Below, in pieces: positions 9,843 to 19,914 of a DNA stretch of 27,353 bases (positions are counted from its first letter, which is position 1; every line of letters starts with the position of its first letter). The notes under the pieces were generated by a model. That model was not told the DNA's origin. It did not search any database and saw only the letters and a list, made by a program, of their open reading frames with translations. The translations under genes and the position numbers were made by a program. This stretch comes from Tulasnella sp. 424 (taxonomy: Eukaryota; Basidiomycota; Agaricomycetes; Cantharellales; Tulasnellaceae). The DNA lies in the NCBI GenBank assembly GCA_019633425.1, contig WSUB01000308.1, forward strand, positions 1-27,353, given 5' to 3'.

Positions 9843-10718
9843 ACTACCTCCGGCTGTCCGCTAATCAAGCTTCTCCGCTCCGAGGCCTTTCAGGAATCTC
9901 TTGGACGCAGTGCCTTCGCTACCCGGGTTTAGTTACTATTCCTAATCGACAAGTCCGTAATCCAAGGCAGTTGTTCAAATCCCAAGTCAAAGCACAAAAA
10001 GCACCCGTTCGCGGCACCCATCACCAATTCCAATTGTGCTCAAGCGCTCCAGGCCAAATTTGACAAGCTCCTAACAAATTTCGACCAAGCTCACAACGAA
10101 ATCCTTCCTCGACGCGTATTCCTAATGGTCATTACTTCAATCCCAAGGACTGCTTCCGCAGGTTCCGAACAACGAGGTCACGTCCCTCAATGCTCTTCTC
10201 GACACATTCGCACCCACGCTACTATCCTCAAAAGCGGAGATAGATATTACGAGAGAAAGGGTTAGATTCGAAGTCCATTAGGACGTACGCGACCTTACCG
10301 TTATATTAGCCGCGAAGGCGGGAATGACGGGGCATCTAGTCCAGCTCATGGAGCTCAGCCTCAGGGAAGGAAGACCGGAGGAAGTCATCGACGGATGGAA
10401 GAAGTTCGAGAGCCTAGTTTCCCTTCAGCCAGGCAGCTCAAATGGAGAGGTCCAAAACCAAACGGAGATCAACGCGCGGAAGCAGCTGCCCCTGCTAGGC
10501 TTACAGGCATACGCGGTCCAGCAGGATTACTGGTCCGCTATCACGTCTGTCCTTAGAAGGAAACGCTACCGACCATCAAAGCCTATTGACGGCACGGATC
10601 CAACCCACCAACTCATCCAGGTCGTCGGGGCCGTTGCGAAGATTATTCGAAATGGGGCCACTCGAGATGTCCTAGAAGGATTCACTCCCAAATTCGCCAT
10701 TCACTTCTATGAAACGGT
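9787..10718 (+). pseudogene. PPR protein gene, copy B (N-terminal fragment)
   Basis: Homologous to the 5' halves of PPR copies A and C. The clearest part is 10324-10715: MTGHLVQLMELSLREGRPEE, then QQDYWSAITSVLRR, then HQLIQVVGAVAKIIRNGATR and KFAIHFYET. The copy then breaks inside the FYET codons and continues as spacer homologous to the kinase 3' flank. An in-frame stop near 10279 and a one-base loss near 10037 disrupt the upstream part. All PPR repeats corresponding to the open 3' half of copy A are missing. Confidence 0.8.
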
Positions 10719-11117
10719 CCTAATATATCTTGTGCTCTGACATAGACATTACTTTGACCGAAAAATGGATGAATGACTGTGCGTTTATATGTTGCTCTTG
10801 AGACTCGACTTTCACGACCATTCGCCAATGCAATCGTATACACTCCAAGAACTGTTAAACATGCCAATATGGAACTACATAGTTACTAGCCCACAGTGGA
10901 AGTATTAATCATCCTAGTGCAAAAGAGCAAGGGATTTAAGCAACCAGGGACCGAAATACCTATTGGAAGAGGACCAAATTGCAAAAGGGACGCGTTATTT
11001 ACGAGGACCATGAAGCCAAATGAAACTATATAATGGCGGAGTAGAAAACATGAAGATAGCATGGGTAGAAGGAGAACGCTTTACGTTGTGTTTGGTCCCT
11101 TTGGACCGAAAGGGGAA
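10719..11117. other. Spacer between PPR-B and kinase-TPR copy 2, no gene seen
   Basis: Homologous to the spacers near 8740-9010 and 19510-19914. It forms the 3' flank of the minus-strand kinase-TPR gene. No conserved ORF was found. Confidence 0.6.
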
Positions 11118-14100
11118 TCATCTGTATGTGCCTTTGCTCACGGAATCTAATGGCGGATTTATGTGGGTGCCATAACCGTCGGCACGTGTTGTTTCCTCGG
11201 TGGACGTCAGTGTCGGAGCTTCCACATCTGGAAGAGCCAGGTGAAGGCGGTGCTCGCGACAGAGCGAAACACCCCTCTCATCACCGATTTCGGAGAAAAT
11301 AGCAGATGCCTCGTCGAGATATGCACTTAATTCGTTGTCGTGATGTTCAAGTCCGCGTATTTGCGCTAGGATCAGTAAGGCTCTTGCCTTCGAGGGTAGG
11401 ACGTCAGCCTGGGTATAGAAGTCGAGCGCCTTTCTGACATGGGAAGCTGCGGTTTCACACTCCAAGCGTGCGAGATGGACGGTAGCAAGCCCAAGAGCTG
11501 CATTCGCCGCACCTAAACCATGCTCCCCTTCGCTACACAGCTTTTGGGCTTCGTTGAAGAGCGATTCGGCGTCTGCATCCCTGCACTGCATCCGGCGGAG
11601 ATATCCTAGCCCACACGCAACCTCACCGACGCCGAGGAAATGATTAAGTTGGCGATAGATGGTTTGGGCTTCCGTGTATGACTCCTCGGCTTTGAGGTAA
11701 TCGCCTTGAGATCGATGTAGGTCTCCCAATCCGCAAAACGTTTCAGCGACGCCGAGTTTGTTTCCGACCTTATCGTAGAGGCTCTTTGCTTCTTTGAAGC
11801 AGGAGTGTGCTTCGGAGTGTCGACCTTGGAAGCAGTGGACATAGCCCAAGCCGCAAATTACGCCAGCCAATCCAAGTGGCTGGTCCTGATGGCCAACCCG
11901 CTGGTACGCACTTCGGGCCTCGATATAGAACTCACTAGCTTGGTCATATTTGCCCTGGAAGCGGTAGACGTCTCCTTTCCCATAGGTCGCCTCTGCAGCA
12001 CCGATTTTGTTTCCAATGCTGGCATATAAGCTCCCTGCTTCAAAGAAGCATGATCGTGCTCGGGTATATTGACCTTGGAGATGGAGTACGTGACCCAGCC
12101 CAATGAGTGCATCAGCGAATCCAGGGGTATGGTTGAGGTTCTCGAAGACGTCTTGGGCTCCTCGATACAATTCGGATGCCTCGCTGTACTTGCCCTGTTG
12201 GCGATAGGTATCTCCAAGCCTGCATTTTGTATAGGCGTCTCCTAATGGATGGCCAATTTGACTGTAAAATGCTGCAACCGCCCGAAAAGCTGCCTCTGCA
12301 TCGGCGAAGCGACACTGCAATCGAAGGATGTCGGCCAAACTGCTCTGCGTTCTTTTTTGACCGAGATGATCTCCCAGGGAAGTATAGATTTGCAAGGCCG
12401 TCGTGAAGCTTTCTTCGGCACTGGGGTATCGAGCCTGTCTCTGGTAGAGTTCCCCAAGCTTCCTAAGGGAGTTGGCACGTGAGAGATCGTCTCCTGCCCG
12501 AGTGGATACTTGTAGAGCCTCAGCGAATAGTTCTTCCGCCTTGGAGTATTGGTTTCGCTGCTGGAGTAGTTGCCCAAACTTGAGAAGCACCTCGACATTG
12601 TCGGACTTTGCTCCAGCAAGGGTAAGGAGAGTCATAGCCTCTGCGAAGTGCTTCTCAGCCTCCGGATGACAATCCTGCACCTGGCAGAGGTTTGCAAGCT
12701 GGCAAAGCACCTCGGCATGACTGAGATTGTCTCCTAGCGAGGCGTATGCTGCTCGAGCCTCGATGAAATACTCCTCTGCCCTAAGGTGTCGACCTTGCCT
12801 CCAGCGGAGGTTCCCAAGGTAGTGAAGCGTCTTAGCACGGTTCGACTCGTCCCTCAATGAGGCGTAGATGGATAAGGCCTTGGTGAGATGGTCGACCGCG
12901 TCGGAGTATCGACTTTGCATTTGATAAAGGTCTGCCAGCTCGCGAAGCATCCCAGCTCTAGCAGGTCGAGCTTCCTCCCAAATGAGCTTGTCTATCGCTC
13001 TGGTGAAATGAAGCCTTGCCTCTGAGTATCGAGCTTGCGTCCGGCAGAGCTCCCCAAGCTTCTGGAGCGTACCCGTACGATATTGATCGGAATGCTCCCA
13101 GAGTGTCAAGGCCTCGGTGCAATGCTTCTCTGCCTCGGTGTATCGGCCCTGCTTCAGGTAGAGCCCCCCTAACCGATCAAGCATGATGGCACGAGCAAGC
13201 CTCTCCGCTTTGTTGTATACGGTAAAGGCCTGCTTGTAGTGGTCCTCTGCTTCGGTATATCGACTCCGGTCCCTGTTGAGGTCTCCAAGTTGACGATGTG
13301 TCAAGGCACGCTCGTAATCCCGACTTAAGGATATCCAAACAGAAAGGGCTCGCGTAGAGAGTTCCTCTGCCTTGGCATATTGACGCTGCTCCAGGTAGTG
13401 GTTCCCGAGCTTTTGAAGCACATCAGCGCACTGGTCATCACCAATCGATGCGCAGATTTGCAGAGCCTCGCTGAAACGCTTCTCTGCCTCGACGCGGACA
13501 TCTTGCTGCAGGTAGAGGCTCCCGAGTTCGTAGAGAGCACTGATACGACCGTAGTCGTTCCTCGTTTTGGTGTACTCAGCGAGAAGTTCCTCAGCCTTGG
13601 AAAGTTTGCCTTGGCGGCTGGATACCAGCCCTAGCCTGAGCGTTGCTTGTACGGTGCGCTCATTATTGCGGAGGAGGGTCCCGATCCGTTTTGCTGTGAC
13701 AAAGCACAACTCGGCATGGTCGAGCATTTCCTGGGCACCGTAGACCTCCCCTAGATCGTGAATTGCATCCGCGCATCCGATTGGAATGCCGCAGTGGGCG
13801 TACGAAGTTATGGCGAAGATGAGATTTCTCTCCGCCTCAGCGAAACATTTGTCGCGGAGAAGTTCGCGGCCACGTTCCAGGACCGCGGTCGGCTCGAGGT
13901 CCCATTTATCGGAGCTGGCCTTTTGTAATCGCGTGAGCACCTCCTTTATTGCTTCAAAAAGAGGAGGGCCGCGTCTTTCCCTCCCAAGGATTGCTGTATC
14001 GGCGCGAGGAAGTTCCATAGGCTATCCAGGAGTTGAGGGATTGTCTGTTAGTCGCGGGGGGCGGATATGAACGTATCGTCTTACCATGAACGAGGTATCC

Positions 14101-15283
14101 TCCCGGCACTCCGCAGCGTTGTATCTTTTGGTTGGGTCCGGGAGCCAACATTTGGACATTAATTGGCAGAGACCTAGATGCGAGGTTGGCCATAAGTAAA
14201 GGAACTTTCTCTATGAGTTGGCGGACTTGCCGTTTATGACTCCATATACCTCGATTCCTTCATTCGCAAACATGTCGCCTTTGATGGTATAGGTCATTAT
14301 TGTGTTGGCACTCTTTGTATCGCCGAGTGGTATTGAGCCTGACAGTGCCTGATAGATGTCAACATCCATACGTCAGCGGGATCTCCGTCACAGTGCAACC
14401 TCTACTGAGACTTGCCTCCCAGCACACCCATCCAAATGCCCACATATCGCCAGCCAGACTCGATCGAGAGCCCGGTAAAAGCTCGGGTGCTACCAATCGC
14501 ATCGAGCAAAGTGGGCCCGTCAAGGTTATGGTACCCGTATCGTCTTGAAAATCGACCCGAAGCGCGTCTTCGGCGCTTACTTGCAGAGGTGCTTGTTCCA
14601 CCAAATGGTCAGGATCGACCTCAGGACTATCTAAAACACGAGCCGAGCAAAAACCCGTAATAACCGCGTAATTGCCTTCATTAACTAGAATATTAAGCTA
14701 TAAATCAGTTAGCATGAGAAAAAATTGCAGGAGAAGTGACTTGAAGCCGACGTACTGATGTGAGGTTGCCGTGACAGATCGGCGGTTTCTGACCATGAAG
14801 ATACTCAAGCCCGTTCGCTATATCGTACAACTATTTGGGTGAAAGCTCAGCCTGATGATGGAAACATAGATGAATCCGAACATACTAGCGAAACCCGTTG
14901 CGAAAGTTGCCAATCCTTCGACGATACGAACTCCTTGAGGTTTCCGTTCTCCTCCCAGACAAAGACGGTCCACGCAATCTTTTCTTTATGATTTACCACG
15001 AAGCCTTCGAGTTTAACTATGTTTTCATGCTTAAGTCTATGTAGAAGGCTAAGCTCGTGAACGAGAGACTAACGGAGAACTCAGCAAAGCACCGATGGCG
15101 TCAGAAATAGAAAATGCTCACTGAAGGGAGTCGCTCCCGGTCAGAGTCCTGTTCATACTCGAACATCTTCACAGCTACATCCCAATATTGATGTTTCCCT
15201 TTGGTGACGATGCTTCTCGCTCCTCGATGCTGCTCGTTCTGGTAGAGTGTTATCTCCGCTTTGTTAATCTGATATCGAGACAT
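11118..15283 (-). CDS. Pseudokinase-TPR fusion protein, copy 2
   Basis: Seven-exon model, complement of join(11118..14021, 14085..14173, 14231..14348, 14416..14697, 14756..14830, 14886..15068, 15122..15283), about 1270 aa. Residues 1-303 form the kinase fold: VAVK near 38, FVHEL equivalent LVHELSLLH, catalytic loop CHGNLTSLNILV (HRD Asp to Asn), GFC for DFG, APE intact (VAPELL), DMWAFGWVCWE, CQLMSKCWLPDPTKR. Residues 304-1270 hold 22 TPR-like repeats of 40 residues. The exon 6/7 join is ATG|GTAAGA to ATAG|CCTATG, phase 0, with branch-like GACTAAC. Introns 4 and 5 have GCAAGT donors. The C-terminus differs from copy 3: one extra base near GAGGAAACAACAC shifts frame and adds a tail ending VSKGTYR. 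Substrate and partners unknown; the TPR superhelix suggests peptide or protein binding. Confidence 0.87.
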
Positions 15284-15287
15284 AGAT

Positions 15288-15329
15288 TCAAGGATCTTCC
15301 ACTGAACGTTTCCGATGGTCGGTGATCAT
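15288..15329 (-). promoter_or_regulatory. Conserved uORF of kinase-TPR copy 2
   Basis: 13 codons, MITDHRKRSVEDP, with TGA 4 nt before the main ATG at 15283. Length and spacing are the same as in copies 1 and 3. Confidence 0.55.
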
Positions 15330-15350
15330 GTCCTCTGACGAATTCTCTTC

Positions 15351-15360
15351 CGTACGTACG
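15351..15360. promoter_or_regulatory. CGTACGTACG palindrome, copy 2
   Basis: Perfect 10-bp palindrome 68 nt upstream of the main ATG, inside a block (GTACGGGTGGAAAATCGCC) shared with copies 1 and 3. Function unknown. Confidence 0.4.
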
Positions 15361-16492
15361 GGTGGAAAATCGCCGAGGCGCTCGGGCTTGTTGGGGTTTA
15401 TGTTGTTTTCAGGTCGAGGCTGGGCCTTGCTGTCGACTCTGAACATTTCCCGCACTGTTTTCTATAAGTGGGGCGGCGTTTAGAAAGCTGCTATCAGCGA
15501 GGCTTTTGACGGGCTTTGATGCCTACACGCATTCTGCTGATCTCAGCTGGGGATACACTGCTCCTCAAAAGAACCTCGACCTTCAGTCGATGTTTAGGCG
15601 CTGCTTATTATGCGTTTGGAGTTGATCTCGCGGTGAAGGTGGGAAGCGTTGGGGGGGCTTTCTCTCTGAGTAGGTGGTGGAAGGTGGCAAGTCAAACACC
15701 GCCACATGTTGGCCGGCCTTACCCCGGTCTGCTGTGATGCCATCGCCAAGACAATGTTCCGCCCAGAGTACTACGCGATCAGTGCGCGGACTACACCGGC
15801 GACGGAAAACGTCAAAAAAACGGGGCATTTAATGCCAATCTATTGTTGCGACAGACGTAAAGAAATCGAAGGGATGTAATATTAATTAATGGTTGTTGAT
15901 GGTGAGGGTTGTTGGGTCGAGATAAGATAAGATAAGCCAAGCCGGGCCGGGCCGGAAGGACCACCAGAGTTTCCGCGTCCCGGCTGTGGGGCCAAGGAGA
16001 CCCTGACTCAGGAATGCGTTGAAAGGTCCGCGGGTAAAGCCGGACAGCAAGCATGGATGGAAGGGGCCGGATCTCCGGCAGACCAGCAACACTGCACCTG
16101 GCCCGCCTAGTCCGACACTCTATCCAAGGTTTCCATCACCGGGAACTATTTAAAATCACGCCTCACGCCTCACATGTACCATGTACAATCTCCCACCTCC
16201 CAGTCTGATAATTGATATAGCCATTAGTTGGCCGTACTGGGGATGTGGCAGCTGCATGCCCAGCCTCGCCCTAATTTTCCTTCCCTATGTTTTGAGCCTC
16301 GCTGGTTCCTCGTTACTTAACCCAGCTCAGACTGTTTTTCCCTGCTGCATAAGCAGAGAAGCAGGGGGGAGACGATCATCGCGTCGAGCAGGCGAGGACA
16401 AATGGAGTTCGGTCCACAGTAACTCTCATCATCCTACTGTCTATTGAAACCGTTGCACCACTACAAACCTCCTTATTACATTACGTCTCCAG
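15361..16492. other. Intergenic spacer with relic transaldolase promoter, unit C
   Basis: Same layout as 2711-3856: the kinase-TPR upstream region runs into a forward-oriented transaldolase promoter relic (about 15900-16150), then into sequence shared only with unit A. No gene is supported; ORFs here are short and differ in frame between A and C. Confidence 0.6.
15920..15936 (+). promoter_or_regulatory. Triple GATA box, unit C
   Basis: AGATAAGATAAGATAAG, identical to the unit A triple and followed by a GCCGGGCCGG tract. Confidence 0.5.
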
Positions 16493-17317
16493 CTACTTCC
16501 AGTCGGCGCAAGCAAAGGCTTGACCGGAACCGAAGAGGAGGGTGACGTTGCAGTAGATTTGCTCGTCGCGCTCGATCTCACGGGTGATATGGGTGCCGTC
16601 CCATGTCGAGGCGATTTTGATGAGGACACGCTCTTTGGAGATGCTGCTCTCTTCGTAGACCGGCATACTTTGGCAGGCTTAGGTGGACGTTCAAGGTAAG
16701 CGACGTGGATGAAACTTTTTTGCCAAGGAGCTCCGCACCTGACTATCGACCGTCTCCTGGTCGAAGGAAAGACGAGCGTGGACTTAGGCGGAGACACGAC
16801 TGAGGATTATAGTAACGACAGCGCTGCCTAATTCGACGAGTTGATGGGGAACGAAGGTAGTCGGGCCACAGTTAAACACCTGCGTCGGCCGAAATGGAGG
16901 TAAAAGCCACTCACAAAGCGGTCCGTTCAGATCACGGTCTAGTCGGCGACGCTGCCCCCATTTGCTCTTGCGTATTCGACAACGGCATCGAGGAGCCCGT
17001 GATGGCCCTCCTTCTTAGGAGCCGCGAGAATGAGGGACTGGCGTCGGTCGGGCTAGCGCTGGATTTTTTCGCTGATCAGGTCCATTGCCCCGAACAACCG
17101 ACCGGATTGGTAGTAGTATTCTGGCGCCTGTCCTGGCTAATAGCTGCATCGGAAGAACGGTACTAGTCAGTGCCATGTAAATAAATACCCCTTCCGCAAG
17201 ATCCGAGAAATCCGTGCAAGTTGCGGAGGACTCGGATGGAAACTTACACTGGAAATGGCCCGAGTCAGAGACGACTGCAATACCAGATGCCTTGAGGCGG
17301 TCGAGAGAGCTGGCCAT
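16493..17317 (-). pseudogene. Transaldolase pseudogene 2, inverted and 3'-truncated
   Basis: Close paralogue of the pseudogene at 3857-4688, with the same strand, extent and retained introns. Exon 1 starts MASSLDRLKASGIAVVSDSG at 17317. Exon 3 has the same two stops (after SSVAD and TVI). Exon 5 keeps [20 protein letters not shown]. Homology ends at ACADWK-stop (16493-16495). At the codon that is TAG in the full-length gene (26517), both pseudogenes read GAG. Confidence 0.88.
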
Positions 17318-17369
17318 GATACAAGTGCAAGGAGGGAGTGGATGTTGTTCAAAGGTCCGCGTGCGCCAC

Positions 17370-18748
17370 ATGCTTGACACAGTTTGTCTGTCCAAAGTTG
17401 AACCAGCAATTCGACCCGAACAGAACGACATCCCGTCCGCCAATCAAGCTACTCCTCGCCGAGGCCTTTCAGGAATCTCTTGGACGCAGTGCCTTCGCTT
17501 CCGGGGTATTCCTAACCTACAAGTCCGTAATCCAAGGCAGTTGTTCAAATCCTCAAGTCAACGAACAAAAAAGCACCCGCTCGCTGCACCCGTCACCAAT
17601 TCCCATTGTTCCCCAACCGCTCCAGGCCGAGTTGACAAGCTCCTAGTAAATTTGGATCCCAAGCCCACAAACGCTGCTCGACGCTCATTCCCAAAGGTCA
17701 TTACTTCAATCCCGAGGACTGCTCCCACATATTCCGAGCAACGAGTTCGCATCCCTCAATACTCTTCTCAACACGTTCACACCCGCCCTACTATCTCCAA
17801 AAGCGGAGATAGATATCACGAGGGGAAGGGCCAGATCCAAAGCCTTTCGGGACGTATGCGACCTTGCCGTCATATTGGCCGCACAGGCGGGAATGACGGG
17901 GCATCTGGTCCAGCTCATGGAGCTCAGCCTCAGGGAAGGAAGACCGGAGGAAGTCCTCGACGGATGGAAGAAATTCGACAGCCTAATTTTGCCCCAGCCA
18001 AGCAGCTCAAATGAAGAGGTCCAAACCAAATGGAGATCAACACGCGGAAGCAGTTGTCCCTGCCGGTCTTACAGGCATACGCGGGCCAGCAGGATTACCG
18101 GTCCGCCATCACGTCTCTCCTTAGAGGAAAATGCTACCGACCATCAAAGCCTATCGACGGCACGAATCCAACCGAACAATTCATCCAGGTCGTCGGGGCC
18201 GTTGCGAAGATCATTGGATATGGGGCTACTCGAGATGTTTTGGAAAGATTCACCCGAGGAAACAATCCCAAGTTCGCCATCCACTTCTATGAAACCCTTC
18301 TCTCCGCAAGTCAGGCATCGGAGAACCCATGGGTATTTATTGCAAAGGAACGACCGTCGGGTTTGGATGAGGCAGACTGGGCAACGCGTCCGCGGTTCCA
18401 CGTTGGGGAAGCAGCCTTCGCCATGTTCGCTGCCGAATTTGCCAGATACAACCGAGTTGACCTCACCCACAGAGCTGCTGAAGACATGATCGGCCTGGGA
18501 TTCACCGTCCCGGACCCAATCCTCAATATTCTTCTCGATGGATATGCAAAGGGGAGGGACTTCACCGCGGCAGGTCGGATATACGCTCTTCTGACTGAAG
18601 GAGAAAAAGACTTCCGACGTCTTTGCGCGTACGACCTTGGTCAATGTGATATTCCAAGAGGGTGCAGTGGATGACGCCATGGCGTTGTTCCGCAAGGCGG
18701 AGAAGTTATTTGGGGGAGAGGAAGGGATCTTTGTATGTCGCGACCTAT
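17370..18748 (+). pseudogene. PPR protein gene, copy C (3'-truncated, frameshifted)
   Basis: Best preserved 5' half of the PPR gene. An in-frame stretch leads into AAQAGMTGHLVQLMELSLRE and runs to a one-base deletion near 18026, then a second frame runs from 18030 (INTRKQLSLPVLQAYAGQQD) through NPKFAIHFYETLLSAS and LDEADWATRPRFHVGE to DPILNILLDGYAKGRDFTAA. A one-base gain near 18606 breaks it again. In-frame TAG TAA near 17645 blocks the more upstream part. Homology to copy A stops at GCGACCTATG, where kinase sequence begins, so all downstream PPR repeats are deleted. ATG at 17370 is a tentative start. Confidence 0.8.
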
Positions 18749-19310
18749 GTATGTGACTTTCGCCTAGCAAATCTCCTGCAAGATCAGCCATTGGGTTTCA
18801 CTACTAGTATTGACTTCAAAGGAACAACGAGGTGGTGCAGTCCCCGGGCGATTGAAGAAAAGCCTCAAACACTCGGTAGTGACGTTTGGAGCGTGCCTGG
18901 CCATGGAGGTGCTGATTTCCCAAAATATTTAAAAACACGTAGTAACCGTTTTAAAATAGATAATGACCGGGAAAATTCCGTATGATAGTGCATAAAGCGA
19001 TGCTGCCGTTATTATTCAAGTAGTGCACCAGAAAAAGGACCCATTGCCATCTCAAGAGCCTCTCCGACCCGAGAGTCTTCCTAACTTGCTCCGGGAATGC
19101 TGGAGGTTTGACCCAGAACTAAGGCCGGGAAATCCAGACTTGCAAATCCAGGTTAGATGTCATAATTCGGGTCGAGCGATCTTTGAACGTAGGGTGTTAT
19201 TTGTGGCATTTCTTGAAATTATTTGGAAACGTGGATCTTAATGCCTCATTTGATTCATTAGGAAGGCAATCATTGGCCCTTTAGCTTGCACAGGGGTTGG
19301 ATGGAAATAA
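18749..19310 (+). pseudogene. Kinase 3' fragment joined to PPR-C
   Basis: Homologous to 7947-8513 of the intact kinase. It starts inside the activation segment with CDFRLANLLQ (DFG changed to DFR), continues GTTRWCSP and IEEKPQTLGSDVW, then loses bases so that WGWGCLAME no longer reads in frame. The intron before the MTGKIPYD segment is recognisable, but a stop follows that segment (GTGCATAAAGCG), and the alphaH region is frameshifted (LLRECWRFDPELRPG then off frame). N-lobe and catalytic loop are absent. Not functional. Confidence 0.82.
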
Positions 19311-19914
19311 GTGTGGTTCGTCCCCGAGTTGAAACCTAGCATCCGTCCAAGCTGCTAACGCTAGTATACTACTGCAATCACGGAATCTAGTCTGCCGCCT
19401 CCTCGCTCGTTTCTTGCGTATTCAGCATGCTTTCACGAAGCATTAACGTCTAATTTCGTCCCCGTCGAGTTGGATGTGGATGACATACATATTGCCTCGC
19501 CATCTTGTGGAGCTTAATATCTCTTGGGCTCCGACATAGACCTTACTTATTTGGCCCGAAAACATCGATGAATGATTGTACGTCTGCATGTCGCTGAGGC
19601 TTGACTTTAACGGCCATTCGCCAATGCCATTGTAATACACTCTAAGCACTGATAAAGCATGCCAATATGGAACCACATGGTTAGCACAACACAGTCGATG
19701 TATTAATCATCCTCGTACAAAACGACAAGGGACTGAGATTCGTCTCGGAGGAGGACCAAAGTGAAAAAGGGACGCGTGAAGCCAAATTAAACTATATAAT
19801 GGTGGAGTAGCAGAACATGAAGGTAGCCTGGGTAGTAGGAGAACGCTCCACGTTGGTGTTTGGTTCCTCCTGACCGGAAAGGGGATCATCCGTATGTGCC
19901 TCTGCTCACAGAAT
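19311..19914. other. Spacer between kinase fragment and kinase-TPR copy 3, no gene seen
   Basis: Homologous to 8514-9010 and 10719-11117; convergent 3' flanks of the block. No ORF is conserved between copies. Confidence 0.6.

Larger units (their letters stand above)
10719..16150. repeat. Segmental duplication, unit C arm (matches about 19500-25740)
   Basis: Covers the 3' spacer, kinase-TPR copy 2, its upstream region and the forward transaldolase promoter relic. Homology to unit D ends near the transaldolase leader, where C continues with sequence shared only with A. Confidence 0.8.

Noticed and set aside
13954..14193. 79-codon minus ORF as a separate small gene
   Set aside because: It is a different frame across kinase exon 6 and the following intron; the kinase frame there reads CQLMSKCWLPDPTKR.
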